Assembly: GCA_043769845.1 (NCBI GenBank)
Contig: JAYVIX010000145.1
Location: 1-11,021 of the forward strand
Direction of reading: 5' to 3'
From: UBA9547 sp043769845
GTDB lineage: Bacteria > Bacteroidota > Bacteroidia > Cytophagales > UBA9547
DNA: 11,021 nucleotides
The position numbers and the translations under genes were made by a program. This document shows, piece after piece, positions 1 through 5,901 of the stretch. The notes beneath the pieces were generated by a model. The model did not search any database, was not told the origin of the DNA, and saw nothing but the letters and a program-made list of their open reading frames with translations. The first letter of the stretch is position 1; each line of letters opens with the position of its first letter.

Positions 1-1
1 T

Positions 2-205
2 GGTTTAGAGACAGTGTCAAATGCAACAATTATCCTGCTTGAGCTTCCATTTGCACCATCCTATGTAGAAGAAAAAGATTTTGCATTTATGTGCAAAAAA
101 ATGAACGACTTGAATTTCTTTTTACACAGTGTTTATCCCGCCTACTCAGACAATTGCAGATATATTCATGTAGATACTGTTTTTATAAATAACAACAATA
201 AATAA
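2..205 (+). CDS. FkbM-family methyltransferase, C-terminal fragment (5' end outside window)
   Basis: The frame is open from the window edge, so this is the last 67 codons of a longer gene, not a small protein starting at the GTG at 14. The visible pattern is a hydrophobic IILLEL strand after a G-L-E-T turn, then a helix with M-x-x-L-N-F, and a final V-D-T-V-F-I strand. This matches the end of FkbM-type SAM-dependent methyltransferases, where a segment like 'ET-hydrophobic-LEL' and a last 'D-x-VFV' strand are usual. These enzymes O-methylate sugars or other small acceptors, often in surface polysaccharide or natural product clusters. The SAM-binding N-terminal part is not visible, so the assignment rests on the tail alone. 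Another methyltransferase lies at 3499-2699, but nothing links the two. Confidence 0.55.
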   Translation, partial: GLETVSNATIILLELPFAPSYVEEKDFAFMCKKMNDLNFFLHSVYPAYSDNCRYIHVDTVFINNNNK

Positions 206-339
206 AACATGCTTAAAAAATGAGCCCAATCTTCTTAAAATACCTAAATTGATTTCAAAACTAAGGTATAAGGCATTCAACAAATACTTGCTGTAAATCA
301 GATTTGATTATTGCTGATTATTTTCGGCCAAACAAATAA
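206..339. other. Intergenic region upstream of the sigma factor gene
   Basis: AT-rich, with no RNA gene and no convincing terminator for the preceding gene. The short plus-strand ORFs (ATG at 209 and 220) close within a few codons. The best promoter-like element is TATTTTCG at 319-326, one mismatch from the Bacteroidota -7 consensus TAnnTTTG, with no matching TTTG box 19 bp upstream. If it is used, transcription would start only about 10 nt before the conserved sigma factor coding region. Confidence 0.4.
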
Positions 340-420
340 GTAGAAATCGAAAACAACTATCAACATATCGTCCAACAATGCCAAAAAGCCGACCCTAAAG
401 CCCAAAAGGAACTTTATAGT

Positions 421-900
421 ATGTTGGCTTCCAAGTTGTTGGGAGTATGCGTGCGTTATACCAAAAACAGGGAAGAAGCCGAGGATTGTTTGCAAGAAGC
501 ATTTATAAAGATTTTTCAAAATATAACTACTTACAAAAACGAAGGCTCATTTGAAGGTTGGGCAAGAAAAATTACCGTCAATATTTTATTGGATTTCTTG
601 AAATCGAGAAAATCGTTCCAAAATAGTTTCGATGTGCAGGATGTGGAGAATTATATTCCTGATAAATCCGAAACCCACGGCAACCTATTGAAACAAGATG
701 TCGTCTCAATAATAAACATGTTGCCAGATGGAAAGAAAACCATTTTCAACTTGTATGCAGTAGAAGGGTTTTCGCACAAAGAAATAGCCGAAATGCTAAA
801 AATTTCAGAAGGAACATCTAAATCGCAACTTTCGAAGGCCAAAGAAATGCTGATCGAGCTACACAAAAAACACAACGCCATCGCCAATGTCGCTTCCTGA
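421..900 (+). CDS. ECF-type RNA polymerase sigma factor (sigma-70 family)
   Basis: Group IV sigma factor that would redirect RNA polymerase to a specific regulon. From ATG 421 it is 159 aa. Region 2 covers about residues 1-63, with LLGVCVRY, then EEAEDCLQEAFIKIF and the aromatic-rich FEGWARKITVN typical of regions 2.2-2.4. Region 4 covers about residues 92-148, with a helix-turn-helix around SHKEIAEMLKISEGTSKSQL. The same frame stays open back to the stop at 337-339, and the 27 codons from 340 to 420 read like the missing first helix of region 2 (a pattern such as I-V-x-x-C-x-x-A-D-P-K-A-Q-K-E-L-Y). They contain no ATG, GTG or TTG, so 421 is only the first canonical start; the natural protein is probably longer. 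The stop overlaps the next gene by 14 nt, indicating translational coupling with the putative anti-sigma protein. Confidence 0.85.
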   Translation: MLASKLLGVCVRYTKNREEAEDCLQEAFIKIFQNITTYKNEGSFEGWARKITVNILLDFLKSRKSFQNSFDVQDVENYIPDKSETHGNLLKQDVVSIINMLPDGKKTIFNLYAVEGFSHKEIAEMLKISEGTSKSQLSKAKEMLIELHKKHNAIANVAS

Positions 901-1435
901 AGACATCGAAAATATCGAAGATTTCTATCGCCAACAATTAGGCGACTTGGAAATAGCTCCTTCAAATGAGCTATGGAACAAGATTGAGACTTCTATTCAA
1001 CCAAAACCTATGTTCGGTACAGCTGCCAAATTGGGCTTTGCTTCTGTAGCGGTTATTACGGTAGTGGCAACGATTTATTTCTGGCCAAAAGAACAAACAG
1101 AAATCAGAAAGATAGATACACCAAGAATTATCGAAACGCCCAAGCAAGTAGAAATCTTAGAATCAAAACCTGTAAAAACGAAACAAATCGAACGAACTAT
1201 TTCAACCAAAATAACAAAAACAACTACTTCTTCTGAAACAGAAAAGGTTGATTTACAAACGAATACCTATTCAGAACCTATTGCAATTCCTGAAAAAATA
1301 GATGAACCTATCACAATAGAAGAAAACCAAAAAGCAATGCCTATAATGGAAGAAGAGAAACCTCTCTCCTACTACGAAAAAATGAAAAAGAAAGGAAAAG
1401 ACTCTTTAAGACCTATTTTTGTTCCGAAAAAATAA
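887..1435 (+). CDS. Single-pass membrane protein, putative anti-sigma factor
   Basis: 182 aa, starting inside the end of the sigma gene (14-nt overlap, shifted frame). Residues 1-40 form a short cytosolic segment with FYRQQLGDLEIAPSNELW, resembling the 'F-x-x-x-L-x-x-x-E-x-x-P-x-x-x-W' N-terminus common in Bacteroidota proteins encoded just after ECF sigma factors. One membrane helix spans about residues 45-66. The rest is a low-complexity, charged region rich in Thr, Lys, Glu and Ile, presumably periplasmic, ending in a lysine-rich tail. There is no zinc-binding HxxxCxxC motif of the ZAS type and no FecR domain. A sigma-inhibiting role is inferred from position, overlap and topology. The stop directly abuts the stop of the opposing gene. 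Confidence 0.6.
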   Translation: MSLPEDIENIEDFYRQQLGDLEIAPSNELWNKIETSIQPKPMFGTAAKLGFASVAVITVVATIYFWPKEQTEIRKIDTPRIIETPKQVEILESKPVKTKQIERTISTKITKTTTSSETEKVDLQTNTYSEPIAIPEKIDEPITIEENQKAMPIMEEEKPLSYYEKMKKKGKDSLRPIFVPKK

Positions 1436-2689
1436 CTAACGACTATTCACAGACTCATAACTATATAGGTCTTCTTTGCCCTTTCCACCCTCACGATTAG
1501 ATGAAAAATAATTAATTTTATTTTTTCCCTGAAAAAAACCAAAATCATCCGCAGAAGAATTAATAGGATGTTTCAGATTGGCCACTTTTGCCCAATCGCC
1601 ATTTTTTTGTTCTGCTACGAAAATATCTTGTCCTCCCAAACCGGTATGCCAATCGCTTGAAAAATAAAGCTTCTCGTCAGATGCGGAATAAAATGGATAC
1701 GTTTCGTTGCCTTTTGTATTGACGATCGATCCCAGATTGAATGGATCAGTCCATTTGCCATCCACATTGGCGCACACATAAATATCGGTACCTCCAAATC
1801 CACCAGGCATATCCGAAACGAAGAAAAACAACTTATCTCCCTCATCTACAAAAGGTTGTGCAAAGGAACTAAGGCTATCGTTGAATATAAAACCATTCAA
1901 TTTGCCCCAGCCCAATTTCTCTTTTTCGCAGCTATACAATTTCAATCGCATCGAATTGTCTTTGTCGGGTTTGGCTCGTGCCAAATACATTTTGCCTAAT
2001 GAAGTAAACGTGCAAGAGGTTTCGTGATTGCTCGAATTGAGGAAGAGAGAAAACGGTTTGGGTGTCTGCCAAGTGGAATCTGAACCTTTCGAAGAACTAT
2101 AAAAATCAAATGAAGGCGCGCCTGAAAATCCGTCTTTTTTTCGAATAATGACCTCTTCCCTATCCGAAGAAAAAAGCAATTCATTATTCAAAATACAAGG
2201 CGATATTTCTGAAAATGAAGTATTTACCCATCCGATATTTTGAATTTTTATCCGATGGGGTTGCTTTCGCCAAACAATGGCCGAATCGCATGAAGCCGCC
2301 AATTCTTTTACTCGTTCTGGATTTTTTGCTTTCTTTTGAAAGAAAAGAAAATGCTTTTTAGCTTCTGCATAATGAGCGTTTTTCTTTAACATTTCGGCCA
2401 ATGCAAAATGAAGTGTGTCGCGTTCTGGATGTTGTTGCAACAAATATTGATGGGCTTTTAGTGCTTCTTTGTTACAATCGGTTTGCAAATAACAATGTGC
2501 TAAGAAATAGACCACACTGTCTTTGTCGCCCGCTATTTTGATGCACTTTTTATAATACGGAATAGCCGAATTGTATTGTCGAACTGCCAGAAAAGCGTCC
2601 GCAATGGCTTTGGTACGAACAAACTGACCTTGAGCAAAAACGAGAATTGGCGAAAAGAAACATAGTACCCAAAATCGAATATTCACCAA
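1436..2689 (-). CDS. Exported TPR and PD40 beta-propeller protein, PorE-like without OmpA domain
   Basis: 417 aa. Residues 1-19 are a signal peptide ending VFAQ; residues about 24-135 form TPR-like helical repeats (YNSAIPYYKKCIKI, NKEALKAHQYLLQ, HYAEAKKHFLFF). Residues about 155-412 carry WD40-like PD40 blades. Three blades show the hallmark 'SSD/SSN-x-x-GG-x-GG-x-D-I/L-Y/F': around 292-305 (SDMPGGFGGTDIYV), 344-358 (SSDWHTGLGGQDIFV) and 396-411. Family knowledge: TPR-PD40 architecture occurs in OmpA-type envelope proteins including the T9SS protein PorE, which continues into a carboxypeptidase-regulatory-like domain and a peptidoglycan-binding OmpA domain. Both are missing here, and the ORF ends naturally after the last blade. 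It lies 9 nt downstream of the methyltransferase gene, so the two are likely co-transcribed. A role in envelope or T9SS function is inferred. Confidence 0.8.
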   Translation of the reverse strand: MVNIRFWVLCFFSPILVFAQGQFVRTKAIADAFLAVRQYNSAIPYYKKCIKIAGDKDSVVYFLAHCYLQTDCNKEALKAHQYLLQQHPERDTLHFALAEMLKKNAHYAEAKKHFLFFQKKAKNPERVKELAASCDSAIVWRKQPHRIKIQNIGWVNTSFSEISPCILNNELLFSSDREEVIIRKKDGFSGAPSFDFYSSSKGSDSTWQTPKPFSLFLNSSNHETSCTFTSLGKMYLARAKPDKDNSMRLKLYSCEKEKLGWGKLNGFIFNDSLSSFAQPFVDEGDKLFFFVSDMPGGFGGTDIYVCANVDGKWTDPFNLGSIVNTKGNETYPFYSASDEKLYFSSDWHTGLGGQDIFVAEQKNGDWAKVANLKHPINSSADDFGFFQGKNKINYFSSNREGGKGKEDLYSYESVNSR

Positions 2690-2698
2690 AACAAATTC

Positions 2699-3499
2699 TT
2701 ATTTGACGTAAGAAATGGAATAATAGACCGTTGTGCTCAACAAATCCCTCAAGATCGGAATTTGACCTAGCCAGTTCCATTGCACTTTTGTCTTCCAACC
2801 AAACTTGTGGATATAAATAGGATTGACAAAAAAGATGGTTCTTTTCAAAACCTTGTAACCTGTTTTCTTTAGTATAGTTTCAAAACGATGAGTAGAAATC
2901 CCTGTTTCTTTTATTTCTACTAGTTCTGCAATTTTACCTTCAGTTTCACCAAAAACTTTCAAAAACAATTTGTACAAAGGCATTGGAAGCAAATGAAAAT
3001 AGGGCAATAGAGTCAATAATTTCGACTTGCATACTTGCTGATGTCCTCCCCAAGGCATGTACCAAGCTGGAAAACCAAAATAAACCAAACCATTGGGACG
3101 CAATAATTTATGCAAATATCCAATCAATTTTTGTTGGTCGTGAATATGTTCGATTGTGTCTTTTAGAATAATCACATCAAACGAATTGGCATAAGTACTT
3201 TCAAAATCCAAGTCATAAATATCTTGACAGACAAACTGAATCTGCCCTTTTTCGATTTCGTCCGCCATGAATTTTTTGGCATTTTCTACTTTCGAAGCAC
3301 TCAGTTCAACCCCAAAACAATTGCAACCCAGTTCGGTAAATGCTTTTAAAACACCACCTTCGGCACAACCGATTTCCATCACCCTGAGTTTGCTATCTAC
3401 TTTGATAGATTCTTGAATAAACGGAAGGATGTAGTTCTTAGAATTCAGATACTGTATTTCGAAATATCTTGGTTTATCGTGATGAAAATCAAAACTCAT
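2699..3499 (-). CDS. Class I SAM-dependent methyltransferase
   Basis: 266 aa, of the Methyltransf_11/23 type. Motif I is at about residues 40-48 (VMEIGCAEG), an acidic ribose-binding position follows at E65 (FGVELS), a D-containing strand lies near 90-96 (FVCQDIYD), and the post-motif FDVIILKDTIEHIHD with a following LRPNGLVYFGFP strand lies at 107-144. The C-terminal third (about 150-266) is aromatic-rich and probably shapes the acceptor pocket; the acceptor cannot be read from sequence. ATG 3499 follows a 280-bp intergenic region and gives the N-terminus MSFDFHHDKPRYFEIQYL, usual for methyltransferases of surface glycan clusters. It is first in a two-gene minus-strand unit with the TPR/PD40 gene. 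Confidence 0.85.
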   Translation of the reverse strand: MSFDFHHDKPRYFEIQYLNSKNYILPFIQESIKVDSKLRVMEIGCAEGGVLKAFTELGCNCFGVELSASKVENAKKFMADEIEKGQIQFVCQDIYDLDFESTYANSFDVIILKDTIEHIHDQQKLIGYLHKLLRPNGLVYFGFPAWYMPWGGHQQVCKSKLLTLLPYFHLLPMPLYKLFLKVFGETEGKIAELVEIKETGISTHRFETILKKTGYKVLKRTIFFVNPIYIHKFGWKTKVQWNWLGQIPILRDLLSTTVYYSISYVK

Positions 3500-3779
3500 G
3501 GCCTAGGCTGGGAATAAAATTATAAAAACGCAATCTACATACTGATTCTTAAAATCCCATAAATCTAATGAAGACCAAACTTGATTTTTTTCAAACTATT
3601 TTTTAAAAATTGCAGGTAAAGGCAACAAAACTATGAGTCAATATTCGTTTTTACCCACTTGAAAACTTTCCTTACCTAATCATCTATTTGGTAGACCAGA
3701 TGAAGGATCTTTTAGTGATCGAAGCGGTGTGGCATACCTCAAGAAATCCTAAAACTTGGAAAAACAGAATTTAATTTCA
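3500..3779. other. 280-bp intergenic region between two minus-strand units
   Basis: Must hold the promoter of the methyltransferase/TPR-PD40 unit, but I find no good TTTG-N19-TAnnTTTG pair on the minus strand. No clear intrinsic terminator follows the porP-like gene. On plus, two overlapping short frames are open at 3663-3752 and 3700-3774; neither has an identifiable product. The part nearest the porP-like gene (about 3680-3770) is richer in G+C than the AT-rich stretch near the methyltransferase start, which could mark a relic or an interspersed repeat. Confidence 0.35.
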
Positions 3780-4754
3780 CTATAAATCAAGTGGTGAAAT
3801 CGCTTTGGGTTTATTTTGGATACGCTCAGGTTTCAGGGGTTTATCAAAAAATGCACGTAATACAATCTCGTGCGTGGGACCAAACGAACTCGTGGGATTT
3901 TCCAAAGCCAAATCATAATTATAGCTCAATCGAATATCTTGAAGACTTTGGTTTACTTTCCCCATTTTAAACCCGATTTGAAAAGTAGCGGCTTTCAAAG
4001 TGCGATAACCTGCCCCGAGCCAAAGTTCGTCTTTGAAAACAAGAATCGCATTTGCCTCGGCTTGTGAAACGTTTACTGGTTGCTGAATTTTGGCAAGCAC
4101 CGAAGTACTAACCGTATATTTTTCATTCAACTTAAAATTACGTTTGGCAAATCCGTATACTTGTCGGGTAACGGTAGCATTTGCAACCAATTCATCAAAA
4201 TATCCCAGTTTATGTTTCAGCAAATGGTTGGCCGAAATGCCTAATTGCCACTTGGCAGAATGATAATAAAACCCAAAACCAAAGTCAGGTTGGGTCGATG
4301 CAAGTGCTCCATTTCCAATTACCTTATCGTCCGCATCTTTTATGGCAATTTTAGAATCATCAAAACGATAATTGATCGCTCCTGCATTCATTCCAAAAGC
4401 CATTTTTCCTTTTGCCAGATTGATTTTGTAGGAATAACAAAGTTGAAAAGTCAGTTTGTTTTCGGCTACAATACTTTCCTGCAACACATTTACTCCCAGT
4501 CCCATACGCGAATAATTAAAAGGCATATCAACTACAAAACCATTCGTAGAAGGTGCATTGTTCATTCCAACCCATTGTCTGCGAAAAAGCAATCCTGCCT
4601 TAATTTTATCTTCGGCACCCACCGAAGCAGGATTGAAAAGCACAGGCAAATGCATGTATTGCGAAACCAATGCATCTTGCTGAGCAAAAACATTGAATGA
4701 AATTAAACTACCTAAAACCCAATACCTAAAACCTAAAACCTCTCTAAAACTCAT
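3780..4754 (-). CDS. PorP/SprF-family type IX secretion system membrane protein
   Basis: 324 aa. Signal peptide about residues 1-25 (…SFNVFAQ), then the family's N-terminal signature QQDALVSQYMHLPVLFNPASVGAED, where QY-M and FNPA are the conserved positions. RRQWVGMNNAPSTNGFVVDMPF and GMGVN-like turns follow (here RMGLGVNVLQE), then repeated amphipathic strands of an outer-membrane barrel (GFGFYYHSAKWQLGISANHLL, LGAGYRTLKAATFQIGF). The usual length is about 300 aa, so it is complete. Family knowledge: PorP/SprF proteins work at the T9SS outer-membrane complex, and paralogues are often paired with a cargo bearing a type B sorting domain. Here the ATG overlaps the stop of just such a cargo gene (ATGA), so coupled translation and a cargo-specific role are likely. 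The start of the signal peptide is encoded by tandem 7-nt repeats (4711-4738), an oddity. Confidence 0.93.
   Translation of the reverse strand: MSFREVLGFRYWVLGSLISFNVFAQQDALVSQYMHLPVLFNPASVGAEDKIKAGLLFRRQWVGMNNAPSTNGFVVDMPFNYSRMGLGVNVLQESIVAENKLTFQLCYSYKINLAKGKMAFGMNAGAINYRFDDSKIAIKDADDKVIGNGALASTQPDFGFGFYYHSAKWQLGISANHLLKHKLGYFDELVANATVTRQVYGFAKRNFKLNEKYTVSTSVLAKIQQPVNVSQAEANAILVFKDELWLGAGYRTLKAATFQIGFKMGKVNQSLQDIRLSYNYDLALENPTSSFGPTHEIVLRAFFDKPLKPERIQNKPKAISPLDL
4711..4738 (-). repeat. Four tandem heptamers in the signal-peptide region of the porP-like gene
   Basis: Read on plus, the units are CCTAAAA, CCCAATA, CCTAAAA and CCTAAAA; on minus they read TTTTAGG, TTTTAGG, TATTGGG, TTTTAGG. They lie 5 codons after the ATG and encode VLGFRYWVLG. 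The unit length is not a multiple of three, so gain or loss of one unit would shift the frame before the barrel domain. Confidence 0.75.
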
Positions 4755-5269
4755 CTTGCCAAAGTAAAACCGCCTGAAAGTGTTTTATTTTCCGTCAAAA
4801 GTTTAAGTACATAAAAATAAGAACCATCTGGCAGATCGCCTCCATCCCAAGTATTGGCATAATTGCTGGCTTTGAAAACGGTATTTCCCCATTTATTCAC
4901 GATCATCAGTTCATTTTGTGGATAACGCTGAATTCCATTAATGAAAAATAATTCATTTTTATCATCTCCATTTGGGGTCACCAATTCATACACTATTAGA
5001 GTAGAATCTTCTTTTGGTTTCAGAGGAATTATTGGTATTGGTTCTACTATTTTATTTAGAAAAAAATACTGTAAAAAACCTTGATTGATTATGTTGACAG
5101 TGTTTGCAAAAGTGGTAATCGACATTTCTCCTATCGCATAATCAACCGAAAAACTAGCGTTGCGCAATTGACCTCCCGTGCTCGATAACACTTGTAATTG
5201 ATCCAATTGCTGTGCTTTCATTCTCATAGAAAAGAATAAAGAACAGAACACTAAAATAATTTTCCCCAT
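4751..5269 (-). CDS. Small exported protein with T9SS type B (gliding-type) C-terminal sorting domain
   Basis: 172 aa from ATG 5269. This start is preferred over the longer frame to 5347 because it puts a normal signal peptide (about residues 1-20, ending MKAQQ) at the N-terminus, and because a motif shared with another operon lies exactly 33 nt upstream. Residues 26-67 are a compact module (QV-x4-TG … YAIGE … INQGFLQ) homologous to the divergent gene at 5397. A Pro/Ile-rich linker follows at 74-90. The type B sorting domain is about residues 92-172: VTPNGDDKNELF, NGIQRYPQNELMIVNKWGNTVF, WDGGDLPDGSYFYVLKL. These are the hallmarks of gliding_CTERM tails (TIGR04131). Mature protein between tail and signal peptide is under 80 residues, unusually small for type B cargo, many of which are giant adhesins. 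ATGA overlap with the porP-like gene. Confidence 0.88.
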   Translation of the reverse strand: MGKIILVFCSLFFSMRMKAQQLDQLQVLSSTGGQLRNASFSVDYAIGEMSITTFANTVNIINQGFLQYFFLNKIVEPIPIIPLKPKEDSTLIVYELVTPNGDDKNELFFINGIQRYPQNELMIVNKWGNTVFKASNYANTWDGGDLPDGSYFYVLKLLTENKTLSGGFTLAR

Positions 5270-5288
5270 CAAAAACGCCTTTATATAC

Positions 5289-5302
5289 AAATAAACACAA
5301 TA
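5289..5302 (-). promoter_or_regulatory. Upstream motif shared with the TetR/AarF operon (copy 1)
   Basis: On minus this reads TATTGTGTTTATTT and begins 33 nt before ATG 5269. The copy at 9016-9003 differs at one of 14 positions and has the identical distance to its ATG. It is not the standard TAnnTTTG box. It could be a promoter element of another sigma factor or an operator; which one cannot be told from two copies. Confidence 0.4.
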
Positions 5303-5396
5303 ATAGGTCGTAAATAAAATTATTGTTAAAAAATAAAGAACCGCCACGGCAACCTTTTGATCTTCTTTTTCTTCTTACTATCAAACACCAACAATT

Positions 5397-5870
5397 ATGA
5401 AAAAACGAAAACTACTACTGTTGCCTCTGGCCTTGGCCATGTACAGCGCAACTGCCCAAAAGGTAACACCCCAAGTAATCAATGCAACGGGCAACACGCT
5501 GAGCAATGCCACCGTGACGATTGAATACTCGGTGGGTGAAATTGCTATAACGACTTTGAAAAGCGACACATCTTATGTCACACAAGGAATTTTACAACCT
5601 AGCAAAGCAAAACTAATTACAGGCTTTGAAACGATTGCCAATAATAAAGGCAATGTCACTTTTTACCCAAACCCTGTAGTAAACAATTTTGTAGTTTCGT
5701 GTCCTCAAGGTTTTTCGGCCAATATCTACACTAGTGAAGGTATAAATTTGCGTCAAGTAGCAACCAATCAAGAAATGGATGCTTCGGATTTGAATGCAGG
5801 AATGTACATCATCAAAATTGCAGACGACAAAAACCAAACAACCAACACTTTTAAATTCATCAAACTTTAA
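5397..5870 (+). CDS. Small exported protein with T9SS type A sorting domain
   Basis: 157 aa. Signal peptide residues 1-20 (MKKRKLLLLP… SATA), module at 26-67 (QVINATG … IEYSVGE … VTQGILQ) homologous to the module of the divergent gene starting at 5269, and a type A sorting domain at about 78-157. The tail shows the classic FYPNPVVNNFVV, a middle strand with a helix-to-strand turn, LNAGMYIIKI, and a final TFKFIKL (Por_Secre_tail type, TIGR04183). Family knowledge: type A tails are removed on the cell surface and the cargo is anchored to anionic LPS or released. Once the tail is removed only about 55 residues remain, so the module is essentially the whole mature cargo. A 31-nt gap leads to the FISUMP gene, probably one transcript. 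No strong promoter is visible; TTTG 5356-5359 lacks a good -7 partner. Confidence 0.88.
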   Translation: MKKRKLLLLPLALAMYSATAQKVTPQVINATGNTLSNATVTIEYSVGEIAITTLKSDTSYVTQGILQPSKAKLITGFETIANNKGNVTFYPNPVVNNFVVSCPQGFSANIYTSEGINLRQVATNQEMDASDLNAGMYIIKIADDKNQTTNTFKFIKL

Positions 5871-5901
5871 TTCTACTCTTTAAAATTTAAAATTAATCAA
5901 A

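Noticed and set aside
651..965. 104-codon minus-strand frame across the sigma/anti-sigma junction
   Set aside because: Both plus-strand genes are well supported here and the antisense product has no recognisable feature.
421..1435. FecI/FecR-type sigma/anti-sigma pair controlling a TonB receptor
   Set aside because: The second protein lacks a FecR domain and no TonB-dependent receptor gene follows.
4245..4700. 151-codon plus-strand open frame antisense to the porP-like gene
   Set aside because: The opposite strand encodes a clear PorP/SprF protein; the antisense product has no domain, is rich in Ile, Lys, Ser and Arg, and looks like a shadow.
5270..5347. 26-residue N-terminal extension of the type B cargo
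   Set aside because: It would place two hydrophobic segments before the signal peptide and covers the shared upstream motif.
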